A stretch of 64,000 nt of DNA from Yersinia hibernica (GCF_004124235.1 NZ_CP032487.1:3472001-3536000), one strand, 5' to 3'. Counted from the first letter of the stretch, positions 11,289 to 21,063 are shown. A program made the numbers and translations. Notes: generated from the letters alone by a model not told the origin.

Positions 11289-12249
11289 ACTGCCGCTCCC
11301 AAGGTTGTTGTTCACTCATCGAACTGAGCACTTTATCAATACTATGTGCTGCTAGGCTGCGTTCGAGGTGTTTATGTGGTAGCCAATCATTTATTCCAGA
11401 GAGCTTATCGTTATTCGCCAGCATGATTTTACGGCCGATAGCATCAGGAGTTAGTGAGGTCGATTCCTGCGTCTCTGTCAGCAAGTCATACTGCGCGCTA
11501 TAGCGCCGCACGCCGCCATTCTCTGCCGACTGCCGGGCTTGAGCTGGGTTCATACCCAAACGGTTTAAGGTGTGGTCAGAAACACCGGCGGCATTAAATG
11601 TCACCGCAAACGTTCCACTCGCTAATGCCGCCGTGGCTGCCAACCCACCGCCCAATGAATGCCCGGTGATCACCAGGGCATCACCAAATGCCATCTTGGC
11701 AGTTTTTCCCAAGGCAACCGCCTGATTATATTGCATATCATCATAACCCCTTGCCTGCCGGATATTGCTGAGCCAATCGCGCATATCATTCGTCCCGGCA
11801 AAGGATAAAACATACTGCTGGTTATCACTGTAAATCCCCGCCAGAAAACCTGAGGCGCTATCAGATAAACTTGCTGGGTCAATTCCCACACTCATCAATG
11901 CATCGTCACTCAAACGAGTGAATCCGGCCAAACTACCCGCCACTGGAGCGTAAACATCTTTAGCGAGTAATGCTAATGAATAGTCAGCTTGCTGTGACTC
12001 TGCTCCACTTGATATTGGCGCACGGCCACTCGCCGCCGTAACACCTTCAGCGCGAGGTAAATTAAGGCCAGCCAGCATACTGTAATAGAGTTCATTCGCG
12101 GCCAGAGTGGAGGCGGTGATTTCCACTTGAGATCTCGCGACTGCGGCGAGCGGCAGAGCATCCTCTTTCTGGGCTTGTTCCGATGGTTTTACTTGGCTCA
12201 TCACCCCTGCTAATGAAACAGGCCCAGCCAAACTAACAGAAACACTCAT
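11281..12249 (-). CDS. yplA: Secreted phospholipase A (YplA/PhlA family, lipase class 3 fold)
   Basis: Lipase with the nucleophile elbow GHSLGG, Ser198, in an alpha/beta-hydrolase core (VLSFAGTND before, and an Asp/His triad expected later). The length (322 residues), the Ser/Ala-rich N-terminus without a classical signal peptide, and the linked ankyrin gene match Yersinia YplA and Serratia PhlA, which leave the cell through the flagellar export apparatus. The strong ribosome binding site AAGGAG (12255-12260) is five bases from the ATG and lies at the foot of a long inverted repeat that may control access to it. Confidence 0.85.
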   Translation of the reverse strand: MSVSVSLAGPVSLAGVMSQVKPSEQAQKEDALPLAAVARSQVEITASTLAANELYYSMLAGLNLPRAEGVTAASGRAPISSGAESQQADYSLALLAKDVYAPVAGSLAGFTRLSDDALMSVGIDPASLSDSASGFLAGIYSDNQQYVLSFAGTNDMRDWLSNIRQARGYDDMQYNQAVALGKTAKMAFGDALVITGHSLGGGLAATAALASGTFAVTFNAAGVSDHTLNRLGMNPAQARQSAENGGVRRYSAQYDLLTETQESTSLTPDAIGRKIMLANNDKLSGINDWLPHKHLERSLAAHSIDKVLSSMSEQQPWERQYA

Positions 12250-12259
12250 GCCAACTCCT

Positions 12260-12313
12260 TGTCGATAGATAATGCCAATATTGAGCTAGGCTCAGTCGCT
12301 TTATCTATCGACA
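12260..12313 (-). promoter_or_regulatory. Long inverted repeat in the yplA leader, adjacent to the ribosome binding site
   Basis: Perfect 13-bp inverted repeat, arms 12260-12272 and 12301-12313, with a smaller TGAGC/GCTCA hairpin (12282-12294) inside the 28-bp loop. The 3' arm in the mRNA ends on the first base of the AAGGAG Shine-Dalgarno, so a folded leader could limit initiation. It may also be a protein operator at DNA level. Confidence 0.6.
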
Positions 12314-12414
12314 CATCGGATGAGTTCTTAAATATAATTAGTAAGATTTATTTATATAACTTGAATATTGTGATCCTAATCTAACTTCTCGATGAGTAAA
12401 TTACAGATACAAAA

Positions 12415-12437
12415 AAGGGAGCCAAAGCGGCTCCCTT
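12415..12437 (-). terminator. Rho-independent terminator downstream of grcA
   Basis: Read on the minus strand: AAGGGAGCC, five-base loop, GGCTCCCTT, then a T-run from the A-tract at 12411-12416. Lies 32 bp past the grcA stop codon. Confidence 0.9.
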
Positions 12438-12469
12438 ACTATTTTAGGACTTAACTGTTATGACAAGAA

Positions 12470-12853
12470 TTACAGACTTTCAGTGAAAGTACGAGTAATC
12501 ACATCACGTTGCTGTTCTGGGGTCAGTGAGTTGAAACGTACAGCATAGCCGGATACACGAATCGTCAACTGAGGATATTTTTCTGGATTTTTAACCGCAT
12601 CTTCCAGTGTTTCACGGCGTAGAACATTAACGTTCAAATGCTGACCACCTTCAACACGCACTGTAGGCTGCACTTCTAACGGAACTTCACGATATTCGAT
12701 CTGGCCTAACTCACTTGCCGGAACGATTTGATCTTCAGCATAGCCCGCTTTAGCGCAAACACAGCGCAGTTCAGATTTTTCATCATCCAACAGCCAGAAA
12801 GAGTTTAGCAAGGCTTCATTGTTAGCTTTAGTAATTTGAATACCAGTAATCAT
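12470..12853 (-). CDS. grcA: Autonomous glycyl radical cofactor GrcA (YfiD)
   Basis: Small protein that can replace the damaged C-terminal glycyl-radical domain of pyruvate formate-lyase. The 127 residues match E. coli YfiD in length, and the radical glycine is Gly102 in RVSGYAVRF. The ATG at 12853 is chosen over an upstream in-frame start because GGAGG lies six bases before it and the sequence [10 protein letters not shown] matches the family N-terminus. An FNR-like site upstream fits the known anaerobic and acid induction. Confidence 0.97.
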   Translation of the reverse strand: MITGIQITKANNEALLNSFWLLDDEKSELRCVCAKAGYAEDQIVPASELGQIEYREVPLEVQPTVRVEGGQHLNVNVLRRETLEDAVKNPEKYPQLTIRVSGYAVRFNSLTPEQQRDVITRTFTESL

Positions 12854-12966
12854 TTGGTGCCTCCGTAATACGGCTATAAATTCCAAGGGGGAGAAACTAT
12901 CTTGGTTATTTGGTAAAACCATTGTTGTCTTATTGTTCTGTATACCAGTCAGACAGCTGCAATTCT

Positions 12967-12980
12967 TTGACTTAAATCAA
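12967..12980 (-). promoter_or_regulatory. FNR-type binding site upstream of grcA
   Basis: On the minus strand TTGAT-TTAA-GTCAA, one mismatch from the FNR consensus (TTGAT N4 ATCAA), about 120 bp before the start codon. Two further ATCAA half-sites lie at 13029-13033 and 13038-13042, in the region where E. coli yfiD has its second FNR site. Confidence 0.65.
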
Positions 12981-13205
12981 TCTTTTGACCACCACGACAA
13001 TCACGCCAGCAGCAAATTTATGTTTTATATCAATTTTATCAATCCAACCAATAGCAATTATTTTTGTAAATTTTCAACATTTTTTGCATAGAATGGTCAA
13101 AAAAACACCATCACGTCACAGACTCAGGTTTAACGGTTTCACTCACCGGTTTGAACCGGTAAGCTAGTGCACATCAATATCTTACCGACACCAAGGAGAG
13201 TGTTT

Positions 13206-13892
13206 ATGCCCGCTTCCCTTAGCTGGCACGATGTGATCGGCCAGGAAAAAGAGCAACCCTATTTTAAAGATACTCTGGCCTATGTCGCGGCAGAGCGCCA
13301 TGCTGGCAAAACTATCTATCCGGCACAAAAAGATGTCTTTAATGCTTTCCGCCTGACCGAACTGGATCAAGTTAAAGTGGTTATTTTGGGTCAAGATCCT
13401 TATCACGGCCCTAATCAGGCGCATGGATTATCATTTTCAGTCTTGCCGGGTGTTCCTGCACCGCCCTCTCTGGTCAATATTTACAAAGAACTGGCGACTG
13501 ATATCCCCGGCTTCCAGCGCCCTAATCATGGCTTTCTACAAAGCTGGGCCGAGCAAGGGGTATTGCTACTCAATACGGTGCTGACTGTTGAAGCAGGCAA
13601 TGCACACTCTCACGCCAACCTTGGCTGGGAAACCTTTACCGATAAAGTCATTGCTGCATTGAATGAACATCGTGATGGCATAATTTTTATGCTATGGGGA
13701 GCGCATGCTCAGAAAAAGGGCCGTATCATTGATACCCAGCGCCATTTTATTTTAAAAGCACCGCACCCATCACCACTCTCAGCACATCGTGGTTTCCTTG
13801 GTTGCAAACACTTTTCACAAGCAAACCAACTCTTGCAGCAGCATGGTCAGCAACCGATTGACTGGCAACCTAAGCTGCCAACGGCAGAATAA
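13206..13892 (+). CDS. ung: Uracil-DNA glycosylase
   Basis: Removes uracil from DNA in base-excision repair. The water-activating motif GQDPYHGP has its catalytic Asp at residue 64, as in E. coli, and the HPSPLS loop with the second catalytic His is near residue 187. The ATG at 13206 follows AAGGAG by seven bases and gives the usual 228 residues; the longer frame from 13167 has no homologous extension. The leader of about 120 bp before it is AT-rich with no other feature seen. Confidence 0.97.
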   Translation: MPASLSWHDVIGQEKEQPYFKDTLAYVAAERHAGKTIYPAQKDVFNAFRLTELDQVKVVILGQDPYHGPNQAHGLSFSVLPGVPAPPSLVNIYKELATDIPGFQRPNHGFLQSWAEQGVLLLNTVLTVEAGNAHSHANLGWETFTDKVIAALNEHRDGIIFMLWGAHAQKKGRIIDTQRHFILKAPHPSPLSAHRGFLGCKHFSQANQLLQQHGQQPIDWQPKLPTAE

Positions 13893-13921
13893 AACGCCGT
13901 TCCCGCAAAAAAATCAGATAA

Positions 13922-13948
13922 AAAAAGGCACCGCAAAGGTGCCTTTTT
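13922..13948. terminator. Bidirectional terminator between ung and grpE
   Basis: Perfect 11-bp stem, AAAAAGGCACC (13922-13932) and GGTGCCTTTTT (13938-13948), five-base loop, with A and T runs so that it serves both convergent genes. Confidence 0.92.
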
Positions 13949-13962
13949 ACTGTCAAGACACC

Positions 13963-14541
13963 TTAAGCTTTCGCTTTAGATACCGCGACCATCGCCGGAC
14001 GCAACAGACGGCCATTTAGCGTATAGCCTTTTTGCATCACCATCATGACCTGATTTGGCTCATGATCAGCAGATTCAAGCATTGTCATCGCCTGATGAAC
14101 TTCAGGGTTAAACGGCACATTGGTATCGCTGACAACTTGAATACCATACTTACCTACCGCATCGAGCAATGATTTTAGGGTCAGTTCGACACCCTCTATC
14201 ATCGCGGTCAATTCAGTATTGGTTTTGTCGGCAGTATCCAGTGCACGTTCCAGATTATCGATAACCGGCAATAATTCAGATGAGAATTTTTCCAAGGCAA
14301 ATTTATGCGCTTTTTCAACATCCTGCTCGGTACGACGACGGATATTCTCAACTTCAGCTTTGGCGCGTAGCAAGCTTTCGCGCTCACGCTGTACGGCGGC
14401 AGCCAATTGCGCTTCAAGCTCGGCAACACGCGGATCTACACCTTCACCCGTCTCTTGTGTCGCTTCCACTTGCTGCTCTGCTGCATTTTCCATTTCTTCC
14501 GAGACTTGCTCGTTTGGTGTTTTCTGTTCTTTACTACTCAT
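13963..14541 (-). CDS. grpE: GrpE, nucleotide-exchange factor of DnaK
   Basis: Co-chaperone that releases ADP from DnaK. An acidic, Gln/Glu-rich N-terminal segment is followed by the long dimerisation helix (residues about 40-100, with [18 protein letters not shown]) and the C-terminal beta domain ending in the conserved [15 protein letters not shown]. The length of 192 residues is normal. A heat-shock promoter lies upstream. Divergent from nadK as in E. coli. Confidence 0.97.
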   Translation of the reverse strand: MSSKEQKTPNEQVSEEMENAAEQQVEATQETGEGVDPRVAELEAQLAAAVQRERESLLRAKAEVENIRRRTEQDVEKAHKFALEKFSSELLPVIDNLERALDTADKTNTELTAMIEGVELTLKSLLDAVGKYGIQVVSDTNVPFNPEVHQAMTMLESADHEPNQVMMVMQKGYTLNGRLLRPAMVAVSKAKA

Positions 14542-14583
14542 GGATATCTCCGCGTTTTAGCATTAATCTCGCTACTTGGCTTA

Positions 14584-14611
14584 TTATGGGGATCAAAACC
14601 GGGGATTCAAG
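14584..14611 (-). promoter_or_regulatory. Sigma-32 heat-shock promoter of grpE
   Basis: Minus strand reads CTTGAA, 14 bp, CCCCATAA, close to the sigma-32 consensus (CTTGAA, 13-15 bp, CCCCATNT), and about 45 bp upstream of the start codon. It also resembles the E. coli grpE promoter in position. Confidence 0.85.
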
Positions 14612-14664
14612 GGAACCGGTCATAATGTGGGGTAAAAGACGCCCCAGTGAGGAAAATCACGGCA

Positions 14665-15546
14665 ATGAATAATAAAAGATTCAATTGTATTGGTATTGTC
14701 GGCCACCCACGGCACCCGGCCGCACTTGCCACCCATGAAATGCTCTACCACTGGCTAAACGCCAAGGGTTATCACGTCATGGTCGAACAACAAATTGCTA
14801 AAGACCTCAATCTAACCGACGCGGTCACCGGTAGCTTGGCTGATATCGGCCAAAAAGCTGACTTAGCCGTCGTGGTCGGCGGCGATGGCAACATGCTGGG
14901 GGCCGCTCGGGTACTGGCTCGTTATGATATCAAAGTGATCGGCGTCAACAGAGGCAATCTAGGGTTTTTGACCGATTTAGACCCCGATAATGCTCAGCAA
15001 CAACTTTCCAATGTACTGGAGGGCGAATATCTCAGCGAACAACGTTTCTTGCTGGAAGCACAAGTCACCCGGACCAATCAGCAAAGCCGTATCAGTACCG
15101 CCATCAATGAGGTCGTTTTGCATCCTGGCAAAGTGGCTCATATGATTGAATTCGAAGTCTATATCGATGACCGCTTCGCCTTTTCGCAGCGATCGGATGG
15201 CCTGATCATTGCCACCCCAACCGGCTCTACCGCTTATTCACTCTCTGCGGGCGGCCCAATTTTAACACCAACATTGGATGCCATCGTCCTAGTTCCCATG
15301 TTCCCCCATACGCTGACGGCACGCCCACTGGTTATTAATAGTAGCAGTACCATTCGGCTTAAGTTCTCCCAAATCACCAGCGACCTGGAAATCAGTTGTG
15401 ACAGCCAGATAGCGCTGCCTATACAGGAGGGCGAAGAGCTTTTAATCCGGCGCAGTGATTTTCATCTCAATCTCATTCATCCTAAAGACTACAGTTATTT
15501 CAATACATTAAGTACAAAATTGGGCTGGTCAAAAAAATTATTCTAA
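14665..15546 (+). CDS. nadK: NAD kinase
   Basis: Phosphorylates NAD to NADP. The signature GGDGN is at residues 72-76, and the second conserved block, [15 protein letters not shown], contains the Gly/Ser-rich ATP/NAD site. The ATG at 14665 gives 293 residues, matching the E. coli start MNN; a frame-extended ATG/GTG at 14647 lacks homology. It is divergent from grpE and followed by recN. Confidence 0.97.
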   Translation: MNNKRFNCIGIVGHPRHPAALATHEMLYHWLNAKGYHVMVEQQIAKDLNLTDAVTGSLADIGQKADLAVVVGGDGNMLGAARVLARYDIKVIGVNRGNLGFLTDLDPDNAQQQLSNVLEGEYLSEQRFLLEAQVTRTNQQSRISTAINEVVLHPGKVAHMIEFEVYIDDRFAFSQRSDGLIIATPTGSTAYSLSAGGPILTPTLDAIVLVPMFPHTLTARPLVINSSSTIRLKFSQITSDLEISCDSQIALPIQEGEELLIRRSDFHLNLIHPKDYSYFNTLSTKLGWSKKLF

Positions 15547-15564
15547 AAAGTGCCTCAAGGACTT

Positions 15565-15606
15565 TACTGTATATAAAACCAGTTTATACTGTATTCAAAT
15601 ACAGAC
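15565..15606 (+). promoter_or_regulatory. Two LexA boxes controlling recN
   Basis: Two SOS operators CTG-N10-CAG: the first spans 15565-15584 and the second 15587-15606, 22 bp apart and ending 26 bp before the recN start codon. E. coli recN also has multiple LexA boxes, so this gene is expected to be tightly LexA-repressed. Confidence 0.9.
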
Positions 15607-15632
15607 ATGTGTTTATGTACAGGAGATTTACC

Positions 15633-17294
15633 ATGCTGGCCCAATTAACTATCAGTAATTTTGCTATTGTGCGTGAGTTAGAAATTGATTTTCAACCCGG
15701 GATGACGGCAATTACTGGTGAAACGGGAGCGGGTAAATCTATTGCCATAGATGCATTAGGGTTATGCCTTGGCAGCCGGTCAGACGGCAGTATGGTGCGT
15801 TTGGGGGCAACACGCGCAGACATTTGCGCTCGTTTCTCTTTGGTCGATACCCCATCAGCCCGCCAGTGGCTAGAAAACAATCACCTTGATGACAGTAATG
15901 AATGCTTGCTACGGCGCGCAATTGGCACGGATGGCCGCTCAAGAGGGTTTATTAACGGCACAGCCGTGCCCTTATCTCAATTACGTGAGTTGGGCCAACA
16001 TTTGATCCAAATTCACGGCCAACATGCCCATCAATTGTTGCTAAGACCTGACCATCAAAAGCAATTGTTGGATGCTTATGCAGACCAATCAACTTTACTT
16101 GCTGAAATGAAAGCCGCTTATCAAGTTTGGCACCAAAGCTGTCGTGCTCTGGCACTGCATCAACAACAATCGCTAGAGCGCAATGCTCGTCATGAACTCT
16201 TGCAATATCAGTTAAAAGAGCTGAATTCATTTGCCCCACAAGCTGGGGAATATGAACAAATTGATATCGAATACAAGCGGTTGGCAAATAGTGGGCTGTT
16301 GTTATCACTCAGCCAACAAACCTTACAGTTATTGTCTGATGATGATCAGAATAATATTCTCAGCCAGCTTTACTCAGCCAAACATCAATTGACTGAACTA
16401 GCGGGAATGGACGAACAATTTAATAATCTATTGAATATGCTGGAAGAGGCCTCAATCCAAATCAGTGAAGCCAGTGATGAATTACGCCACTATGCCGAAC
16501 AATTTGATATGGACCCTAATCGTCTATATGAACTGGAACAGCGGTTATCACGCCAATTAAATCTGGCGCGCAAACATCATGTTACACCGGAAGAATTGCC
16601 ACAATTTCATCAACAGTTGCTGGATGAGCAAGAACAGCTCTCACAGCAAGAAAATGATCACGAACAGCTAAGTCATGCAGTAAATACTCACTATCAACAC
16701 GCATTAGCCATTGCTAAGAAGCTACATGCAGAGCGCCTGCATTATGCGAACGAATTGGCATCGCTAATCACAGAAAGTATGCATGAACTCTCCATGCCAC
16801 ACGGCAAATTCACGATTGAAACCCAGTTTGAACCTGAACACCTTAGTGCCGAAGGAGCCACTCGAGTCGAATTCTGCGTCACCACGAACCCAGGCCAACC
16901 ACTACAGCCGCTGGCTAAAGTAGCCTCAGGTGGTGAGCTTTCTCGTATCGCACTCGCGATTCAGGTCATTACAGCGCGTAAAATGGATACCCCCGCACTT
17001 ATCTTTGACGAGGTCGATGTTGGTATCAGTGGGCCGACGGCAGCCATAGTGGGCCGCCTGTTGCGCCAGCTAGGTGAATCGACTCAAGTGATGTGTGTAA
17101 CTCACTTGCCACAAGTTGCAGGTTGTGGCCACCAACATTTCTTTGTAAGTAAACAAACTGATGGCACTGAAACCGAAACCCATATGCATCGGCTAGATAA
17201 AAAAGCTCGCTTGCAAGAGTTGGCGCGTCTTCTAGGCGGTAGTGAAGTGACGAAAAACACCTTGGCAAACGCAAAAGAATTGCTTGCAGCATAG
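15633..17294 (+). CDS. recN: DNA repair protein RecN (SMC-like ATPase)
   Basis: SMC-family protein used in repair of double-strand breaks. The Walker A motif GETGAGKS is near residue 30, a long Gln/Glu/Leu-rich coiled coil occupies roughly residues 160-370, and the ABC signature region VASGGELSR and Walker [11 protein letters not shown] are in the C-terminal third. The ATG at 15633 follows AGGAG by seven bases and gives the normal 553 residues. Two LexA boxes lie immediately upstream. Confidence 0.97.
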   Translation: MLAQLTISNFAIVRELEIDFQPGMTAITGETGAGKSIAIDALGLCLGSRSDGSMVRLGATRADICARFSLVDTPSARQWLENNHLDDSNECLLRRAIGTDGRSRGFINGTAVPLSQLRELGQHLIQIHGQHAHQLLLRPDHQKQLLDAYADQSTLLAEMKAAYQVWHQSCRALALHQQQSLERNARHELLQYQLKELNSFAPQAGEYEQIDIEYKRLANSGLLLSLSQQTLQLLSDDDQNNILSQLYSAKHQLTELAGMDEQFNNLLNMLEEASIQISEASDELRHYAEQFDMDPNRLYELEQRLSRQLNLARKHHVTPEELPQFHQQLLDEQEQLSQQENDHEQLSHAVNTHYQHALAIAKKLHAERLHYANELASLITESMHELSMPHGKFTIETQFEPEHLSAEGATRVEFCVTTNPGQPLQPLAKVASGGELSRIALAIQVITARKMDTPALIFDEVDVGISGPTAAIVGRLLRQLGESTQVMCVTHLPQVAGCGHQHFFVSKQTDGTETETHMHRLDKKARLQELARLLGGSEVTKNTLANAKELLAA

Positions 17295-17407
17295 AAAAGA
17301 TTAACTTTTTTCCTTTCTAGAGGTCATACAGGTGCCCTGTAAAGGTTTCCAACTGCTGCAAGGTCTATTATCATCGTCATCCTACGCCCTAAAGGAATGT
17401 GATTACT

Positions 17408-17749
17408 ATGCGCTGTAAAATGCTGACTGCCGCCGCTGTGATGCTTGCAATGCTTACTGCGGGTTGTTCAACGCTGGAGAAGGTGGTCTACCGGCCTGAT
17501 ATTAATCAGGGTAACTATTTATCACCTAATGACGCGTCCAAAATTCATAAAGGTATGACCCAGCAACAAGTGGCATATACCTTAGGCACGCCAATGCTTC
17601 AGGACCCGTTTGGCACTAAAACCTGGTTCTACGTATTCCGTCAGCAACCTGGTCACGAGAAAGTCACACAACAAACATTAACGTTGACCTTTGATAGCAG
17701 TGGTGTACTGACTGATATCAAAAACGAACCAACGTTAACAGGAAATTAA
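17408..17749 (+). CDS. bamE: Outer membrane assembly lipoprotein BamE (SmpA)
   Basis: Lipoprotein subunit of the BAM complex that inserts beta-barrels into the outer membrane. The lipobox LTAGC places the acylated Cys at residue 20. The conserved [11 protein letters not shown] and [13 protein letters not shown] blocks follow. The ATG at 17408 gives 113 residues as in E. coli; AAAGGAA lies before it. It follows recN in the usual order. Confidence 0.97.
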   Translation: MRCKMLTAAAVMLAMLTAGCSTLEKVVYRPDINQGNYLSPNDASKIHKGMTQQQVAYTLGTPMLQDPFGTKTWFYVFRQQPGHEKVTQQTLTLTFDSSGVLTDIKNEPTLTGN

Positions 17750-17794
17750 TTTATCCGAAGATTGCAAAATTAGTTGAAGAAGCGAATACGAATC

Positions 17795-17853
17795 CGTGTG
17801 TTAGGCGCAAAGCCTATCATTGCTGGGGTCATTACACGATAACACACGTTTTT
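17795..17853 (+). terminator. Hairpin downstream of bamE, possible terminator
   Basis: Nine-bp inverted repeat CGTGTGTTA (17795-17803) and TAACACACG (17840-17848), followed by five T. An inner AGGC/GCCT hairpin at 17803-17814 sits within the loop. The long loop makes it weaker than the following terminator. Confidence 0.5.
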
Positions 17854-17882
17854 CTTCAGCAGCAGTCTAGGGCTACAACAAG

Positions 17883-17912
17883 AATAAGGCGCAGATTGTG
17901 CCTTATTTTTTT
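17883..17912 (+). terminator. Rho-independent terminator after bamE, overlapping the rnfH stop
   Basis: AATAAGGC (17883-17890) pairs with GCCTTATT (17900-17907) and is followed by a T-run to 17912. It terminates bamE transcription and overlaps the last codons of the convergent rnfH gene. Confidence 0.85.
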
Positions 17913-18187
17913 GCTTGCTCGGCGCGCTGTCGGCGTAGTTCCTTCGGATCTGCAATTAACGGGCGATATATTTCAACCCTATCACCATCATTAAGCTTAT
18001 CTGCAAGCTTCACTGGGCGACTGTAGACACCCACTTTATTGTTCGTCAGATCAATGTCTGGCCGCAATTCAAGTAGTCCCGAAGCTCTGATAGCCTCTTC
18101 GACAGTGCTTTCAGCTTCAAGTGAAACAGTACGCAAGTATTGACGTTCAGGTAAGGCATAAACTACCTCTACGCGAATATCAGGCAC
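17903..18187 (-). CDS. rnfH: RnfH family protein (YfjF)
   Basis: Small ubiquitin-fold protein of the RnfH/UPF0125 family, encoded with ratA in many enterobacteria; its exact role is unclear. The 94 residues include the conserved [29 protein letters not shown] and [17 protein letters not shown] blocks. It overlaps the end of ratA by eight bases, so the two are co-translated. Confidence 0.93.
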   Translation of the reverse strand: MPDIRVEVVYALPERQYLRTVSLEAESTVEEAIRASGLLELRPDIDLTNNKVGVYSRPVKLADKLNDGDRVEIYRPLIADPKELRRQRAEQAKK

Positions 18188-18614
18188 TGTAGACCTCTTT
18201 TGCTCGTTGAGTAAAAGCTTGCACCATATTACCAGCTAATTCCTTGAATATTTTACCAAAAGCCAATTCAATCAGCTTATTGGTAAACTCAAAATCGAGA
18301 TGCAATTCAACCTTACAGGCATCCGCACTCAATGGCGTAAAATGCCACCCTCCCATGAGCTTACGAAATGGTCCATCAACCAGTTGCATATTAATACTCT
18401 GGTTATCAGTTAGTGTATTTCGTGTGGTGAAAGTTTTACTAATTCCAGCCTTGGCAACATCGACGGCGGCTGTCATTTCATTTTCAGTAGCATCAAGTAC
18501 CCGGCTTCCAGTACAACCCGGCAAAAACTCTGGATAAGAGCGAACATCATTAACCAGTTGATACATCTGTTCTACGCTAAACGGAACCAACGCAGAGCGG
18601 GTAATCTGTGGCAT
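18180..18614 (-). CDS. ratA: RatA, START-domain ribosome association inhibitor / ubiquinone-binding homologue
   Basis: 144-residue START/COQ10-like domain protein. In E. coli the homologue was described as a toxin that blocks 70S assembly, and a role in ubiquinone handling has also been proposed; neither can be read from sequence. Conserved blocks include [20 protein letters not shown] and [10 protein letters not shown]. Divergent from smpB, with rnfH overlapping its 3' end. Confidence 0.92.
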   Translation of the reverse strand: MPQITRSALVPFSVEQMYQLVNDVRSYPEFLPGCTGSRVLDATENEMTAAVDVAKAGISKTFTTRNTLTDNQSINMQLVDGPFRKLMGGWHFTPLSADACKVELHLDFEFTNKLIELAFGKIFKELAGNMVQAFTQRAKEVYSA

Positions 18615-18774
18615 AACATTTCCTGTGAGACATAAAACGCACTGATAATACCATTTATCTACCGCCAGACAAAAAATCTGCTAGGCATGCCATATAACAA
18701 ATGAAATAAAATGCATAGGCATCCTGCGGGAAAGGATTTCATTCGTCTGCACATACAGTATAATGATCAACACT

Positions 18775-19257
18775 ATGACAAAGAAAAAAGCATACAAACC
18801 CGGTTCCGCGACTATTGCGCAAAATAAACGTGCCCGTCACGAATACTTCATTGAAGAAGAGTTCGAAGCGGGTCTTGCATTGCAAGGTTGGGAAGTAAAA
18901 TCACTGCGTGCGGGCAAAGCCAACATCAGCGATAGCTACGTTACGTTTAAAAACGGTGAGGCATTCCTGTTTGGAGCCACAATTACTCCGTTGAACGTGG
19001 CATCGACCCATGTTGTCTGTGAGCCAATGCGCACCCGTAAACTGCTATTGAACAAACGCGAATTAGACTCCCTGTTTGGGCGGGTCAATCGCGAGGGGTA
19101 TACCGTTGTCGCACTCTCTCTCTATTGGAAGAATGCTTGGACAAAAGTTAAAATTGGTGTAGCCAAAGGTAAGAAAGACAACGACAAACGCGATGATATC
19201 CGTGATCGCGAGTGGAAGTTAGACAAAGCGCGCATCATGAAGCACGCAAATCGTTAA
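18775..19257 (+). CDS. smpB: SsrA-binding protein SmpB
   Basis: Binds tmRNA and delivers it to stalled ribosomes for trans-translation. The start at 18775 (MTKKKA) gives the normal 160 residues; conserved blocks include [31 protein letters not shown] and the basic C-terminal tail [11 protein letters not shown]. It precedes ssrA by about 50 bp. Confidence 0.97.
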   Translation: MTKKKAYKPGSATIAQNKRARHEYFIEEEFEAGLALQGWEVKSLRAGKANISDSYVTFKNGEAFLFGATITPLNVASTHVVCEPMRTRKLLLNKRELDSLFGRVNREGYTVVALSLYWKNAWTKVKIGVAKGKKDNDKRDDIRDREWKLDKARIMKHANR

Positions 19258-19263
19258 GTCACT

Positions 19264-19292
19264 GGCTTAGCAGGACATAGTTCTGTTATACT
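19264..19292 (+). promoter_or_regulatory. Promoter of ssrA
   Basis: TATACT at 19287-19292 is a good -10 box. The expected start about seven bases later, near 19299, would leave a short 5' extension before the mature tmRNA end at 19306, as in E. coli. The -35 region is weak. Confidence 0.6.
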
Positions 19293-19305
19293 AGCGAAGT
19301 TCTTT

Positions 19306-19668
19306 GGGGCTGATTCTGGATTCGACGGGATTCGCGAAACCCAAGGTGCATGCCGAGGTGCGGAGGCCTCGTAAAAAACCGCAAAAAAATAGTCGCAAAC
19401 GACGAAAACTACGCACTAGCAGCTTAATACCCTGCTTAGAGCCCTCTCTCCCTAGCCTCCGCTCTTAGGACGGGGATCAAGAGAGGTCAAACCTAAAAGA
19501 GCTCGTGTGGAAGCCTTGCCTGGGGTGGAAACATTAAAAATAATCAGGATAGTTTGTCAGTGGCGTGTCCATCCGCAGCTGGCCAGCGAATGTAATGATT
19601 GGACTAAGCATGTAGTGCCGACGGTGTAGTAATTTCGGACGGGGGTTCAAATCCCCCCAGCTCCACCA
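19306..19668 (+). ncRNA. ssrA: Transfer-messenger RNA (tmRNA, 10Sa RNA)
   Basis: Rescues stalled ribosomes by trans-translation. The 363-nt sequence begins GGGGCTGATTCTGG and ends in an encoded CCA, with the tRNA-like acceptor and T-arm (GGTTCAAATCC) at the 3' end. The tag reading frame starts with the resume codon GCA at 19395 and ends at TAA 19425-19427, encoding ANDENYALAA. The 3' end is a preferred integration site for phages and islands, and an integrase gene follows directly. Confidence 0.98.
19644..19668 (+). other. Probable island attachment site (attL) in the 3' end of ssrA
   Basis: The tmRNA 3' end is intact and a tyrosine recombinase gene begins about 165 bp downstream, the standard arrangement for an element integrated at ssrA. 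A second copy of this sequence was not noticed elsewhere in the window, so the right end is likely outside it. The exact crossover segment is not defined. Confidence 0.6.
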
Positions 19669-19685
19669 CTTTTTGTTTTACCGAA

Positions 19686-19758
19686 GTCTAGTAAAGTCTA
19701 CTAAGCCCGCATGGAACCAGCCTTGCGGGCTTTTTTACGTCTATTAAGGTCTACTGAG
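19686..19758 (+). repeat. Two tandem pairs of a 10-bp repeat flanking the ssrA terminator
   Basis: Four copies of GTCTA(N)T(A/G)A(A/G): 19686-19695, 19696-19705, 19739-19748 and 19749-19758. Each pair is spaced exactly ten bases, one helical turn. The position between the att region and the integrase gene suggests arm-type binding sites for the integrase N-terminal domain. Confidence 0.7.
19705..19736 (+). terminator. Terminator of ssrA
   Basis: GCCCGCA (19705-19711) pairs with TGCGGGC (19724-19730), followed by six T. It lies between the two pairs of decamer repeats. Confidence 0.9.
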
Positions 19759-19833
19759 AATTGCTAGAAACCACTACTTATGGCACCCTCCTTGGGACCC
19801 AACACAAAGGGTCCAAAACTTGAGGGTCCCAAA

Positions 19834-21063
19834 ATGGCAAAACTCGCAAAAAAACTCACGGATACTGAAATCAAAAGCACTAAACCTGCAGACAAAGAAA
19901 TCAACTTGTTTGACGGTGATGGTCTAATGCTAAGAATCGCCCCCCTATCAAGGGGGGGAAAGAAAAATTGGTATTTCAGGTATGCAGTGCCAATAACTAA
20001 AAAGCGAACAAAGATAAGCCTCGGAACCTACCCCCACCTCACGTTAGCAAGAGCAAGAGTTTTGCGGGATGAATACCTATCTTTACTTGCCAATGGCATC
20101 GATCCACAAGTCCATAACAACGATAAAGCTAATGCATTAAAGGATGCTACTGAGCACACGCTCCAAGCCGTTGCTCGAAAGTGGTTAGATGAGAAGGTAA
20201 AGACATCTGGTATATCCAAAGACCATGCAGTAGACATCTGGCGTAGTCTTGAACGAAATATCTTCCCCGGATTAGGCAATATTCCTATCAAAGAGATCCG
20301 GCCTAAGTTATTGAAGCAGCATCTTGACCCAATTGAACAACGCGGTGTATTGGAAACTCTGCGCCGAATCATTTCCCGCTTGAATGAAATCTTCCGCTGG
20401 GCAGCGACAGAAGAACTTATTGAGTTTAATCCTGCTGATAACCTCGGTCAGCGTTTTAGTAAACCTAAAAAGCAAAATATGCCCGCCCTTCCCCCCAGTG
20501 AACTACCAAGATTTATGGTTGCTCTCGCGAATGCTTCCATACGGCTGGAAACACGTATGCTGATTGAATGGCAGTTGCTTACTTGGGTTCGCCCCGGAGA
20601 GGCTGTTCGTGCGCGTTGGGCTGACATCGATACAGAAAACAAAATCTGGAACATCCCCCCTGAATTTATGAAGATGAAACGTCCTAATAAGGTGCCGCTC
20701 AGCAAAGAAGCTCTTCGTATACTAGAAAATATGCAGCCTATCAGCAGCCATCGTGAGTGGGTATTTCCCAGCATAAAAACCCCACTGACCCATATGCATG
20801 AGCAAACAGCCAATGCAGCGTTAATCCGTATGGGTTTAGGTGGTGAATTGGTTGCTCATGGGATGCGGTCTATAGCAAGGACTGCTGCAGAAGAAAGCGG
20901 TAAATTTAGGACTGAAGTGCTCGAATCAGCTTTAGCTCATACCAAAAGCACTGAGATTATAGCCGCTTACAATCGTGCAGAGTATCTGGCTGAACGGGCA
21001 ACACTTATGCAATGGTGGGGTGATTATATTCAAGTGCAGAAACATAAGGCTATTGCTGCGTGA
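19834..21063 (+). CDS. Tyrosine recombinase / integrase, P4-type with arm-binding domain
   Basis: Integrase expected to insert and excise the element at ssrA. It has an N-terminal arm-type DNA-binding domain (DUF4102-like, with LTDTEIKSTKPADKEINLFDG), a SAM-like core-binding domain, and a C-terminal catalytic domain with the Arg in WVRPGEA, HGMR, ALAH and the nucleophile Tyr in AAYNRAEY. The catalytic set appears complete, so it may be active. The ATG at 19834 follows GAGGG; an in-frame ATG at 19780 would add 18 low-complexity residues (409 versus 427 residues). Confidence 0.93.
   Translation: MAKLAKKLTDTEIKSTKPADKEINLFDGDGLMLRIAPLSRGGKKNWYFRYAVPITKKRTKISLGTYPHLTLARARVLRDEYLSLLANGIDPQVHNNDKANALKDATEHTLQAVARKWLDEKVKTSGISKDHAVDIWRSLERNIFPGLGNIPIKEIRPKLLKQHLDPIEQRGVLETLRRIISRLNEIFRWAATEELIEFNPADNLGQRFSKPKKQNMPALPPSELPRFMVALANASIRLETRMLIEWQLLTWVRPGEAVRARWADIDTENKIWNIPPEFMKMKRPNKVPLSKEALRILENMQPISSHREWVFPSIKTPLTHMHEQTANAALIRMGLGGELVAHGMRSIARTAAEESGKFRTEVLESALAHTKSTEIIAAYNRAEYLAERATLMQWWGDYIQVQKHKAIAA

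Noticed and set aside
12260..12313. FliA (sigma-28) promoter for yplA
   Set aside because: TAAAGCG occurs on the minus strand, but the expected GCCGATAA box at the right spacing is poor, so I do not claim it.
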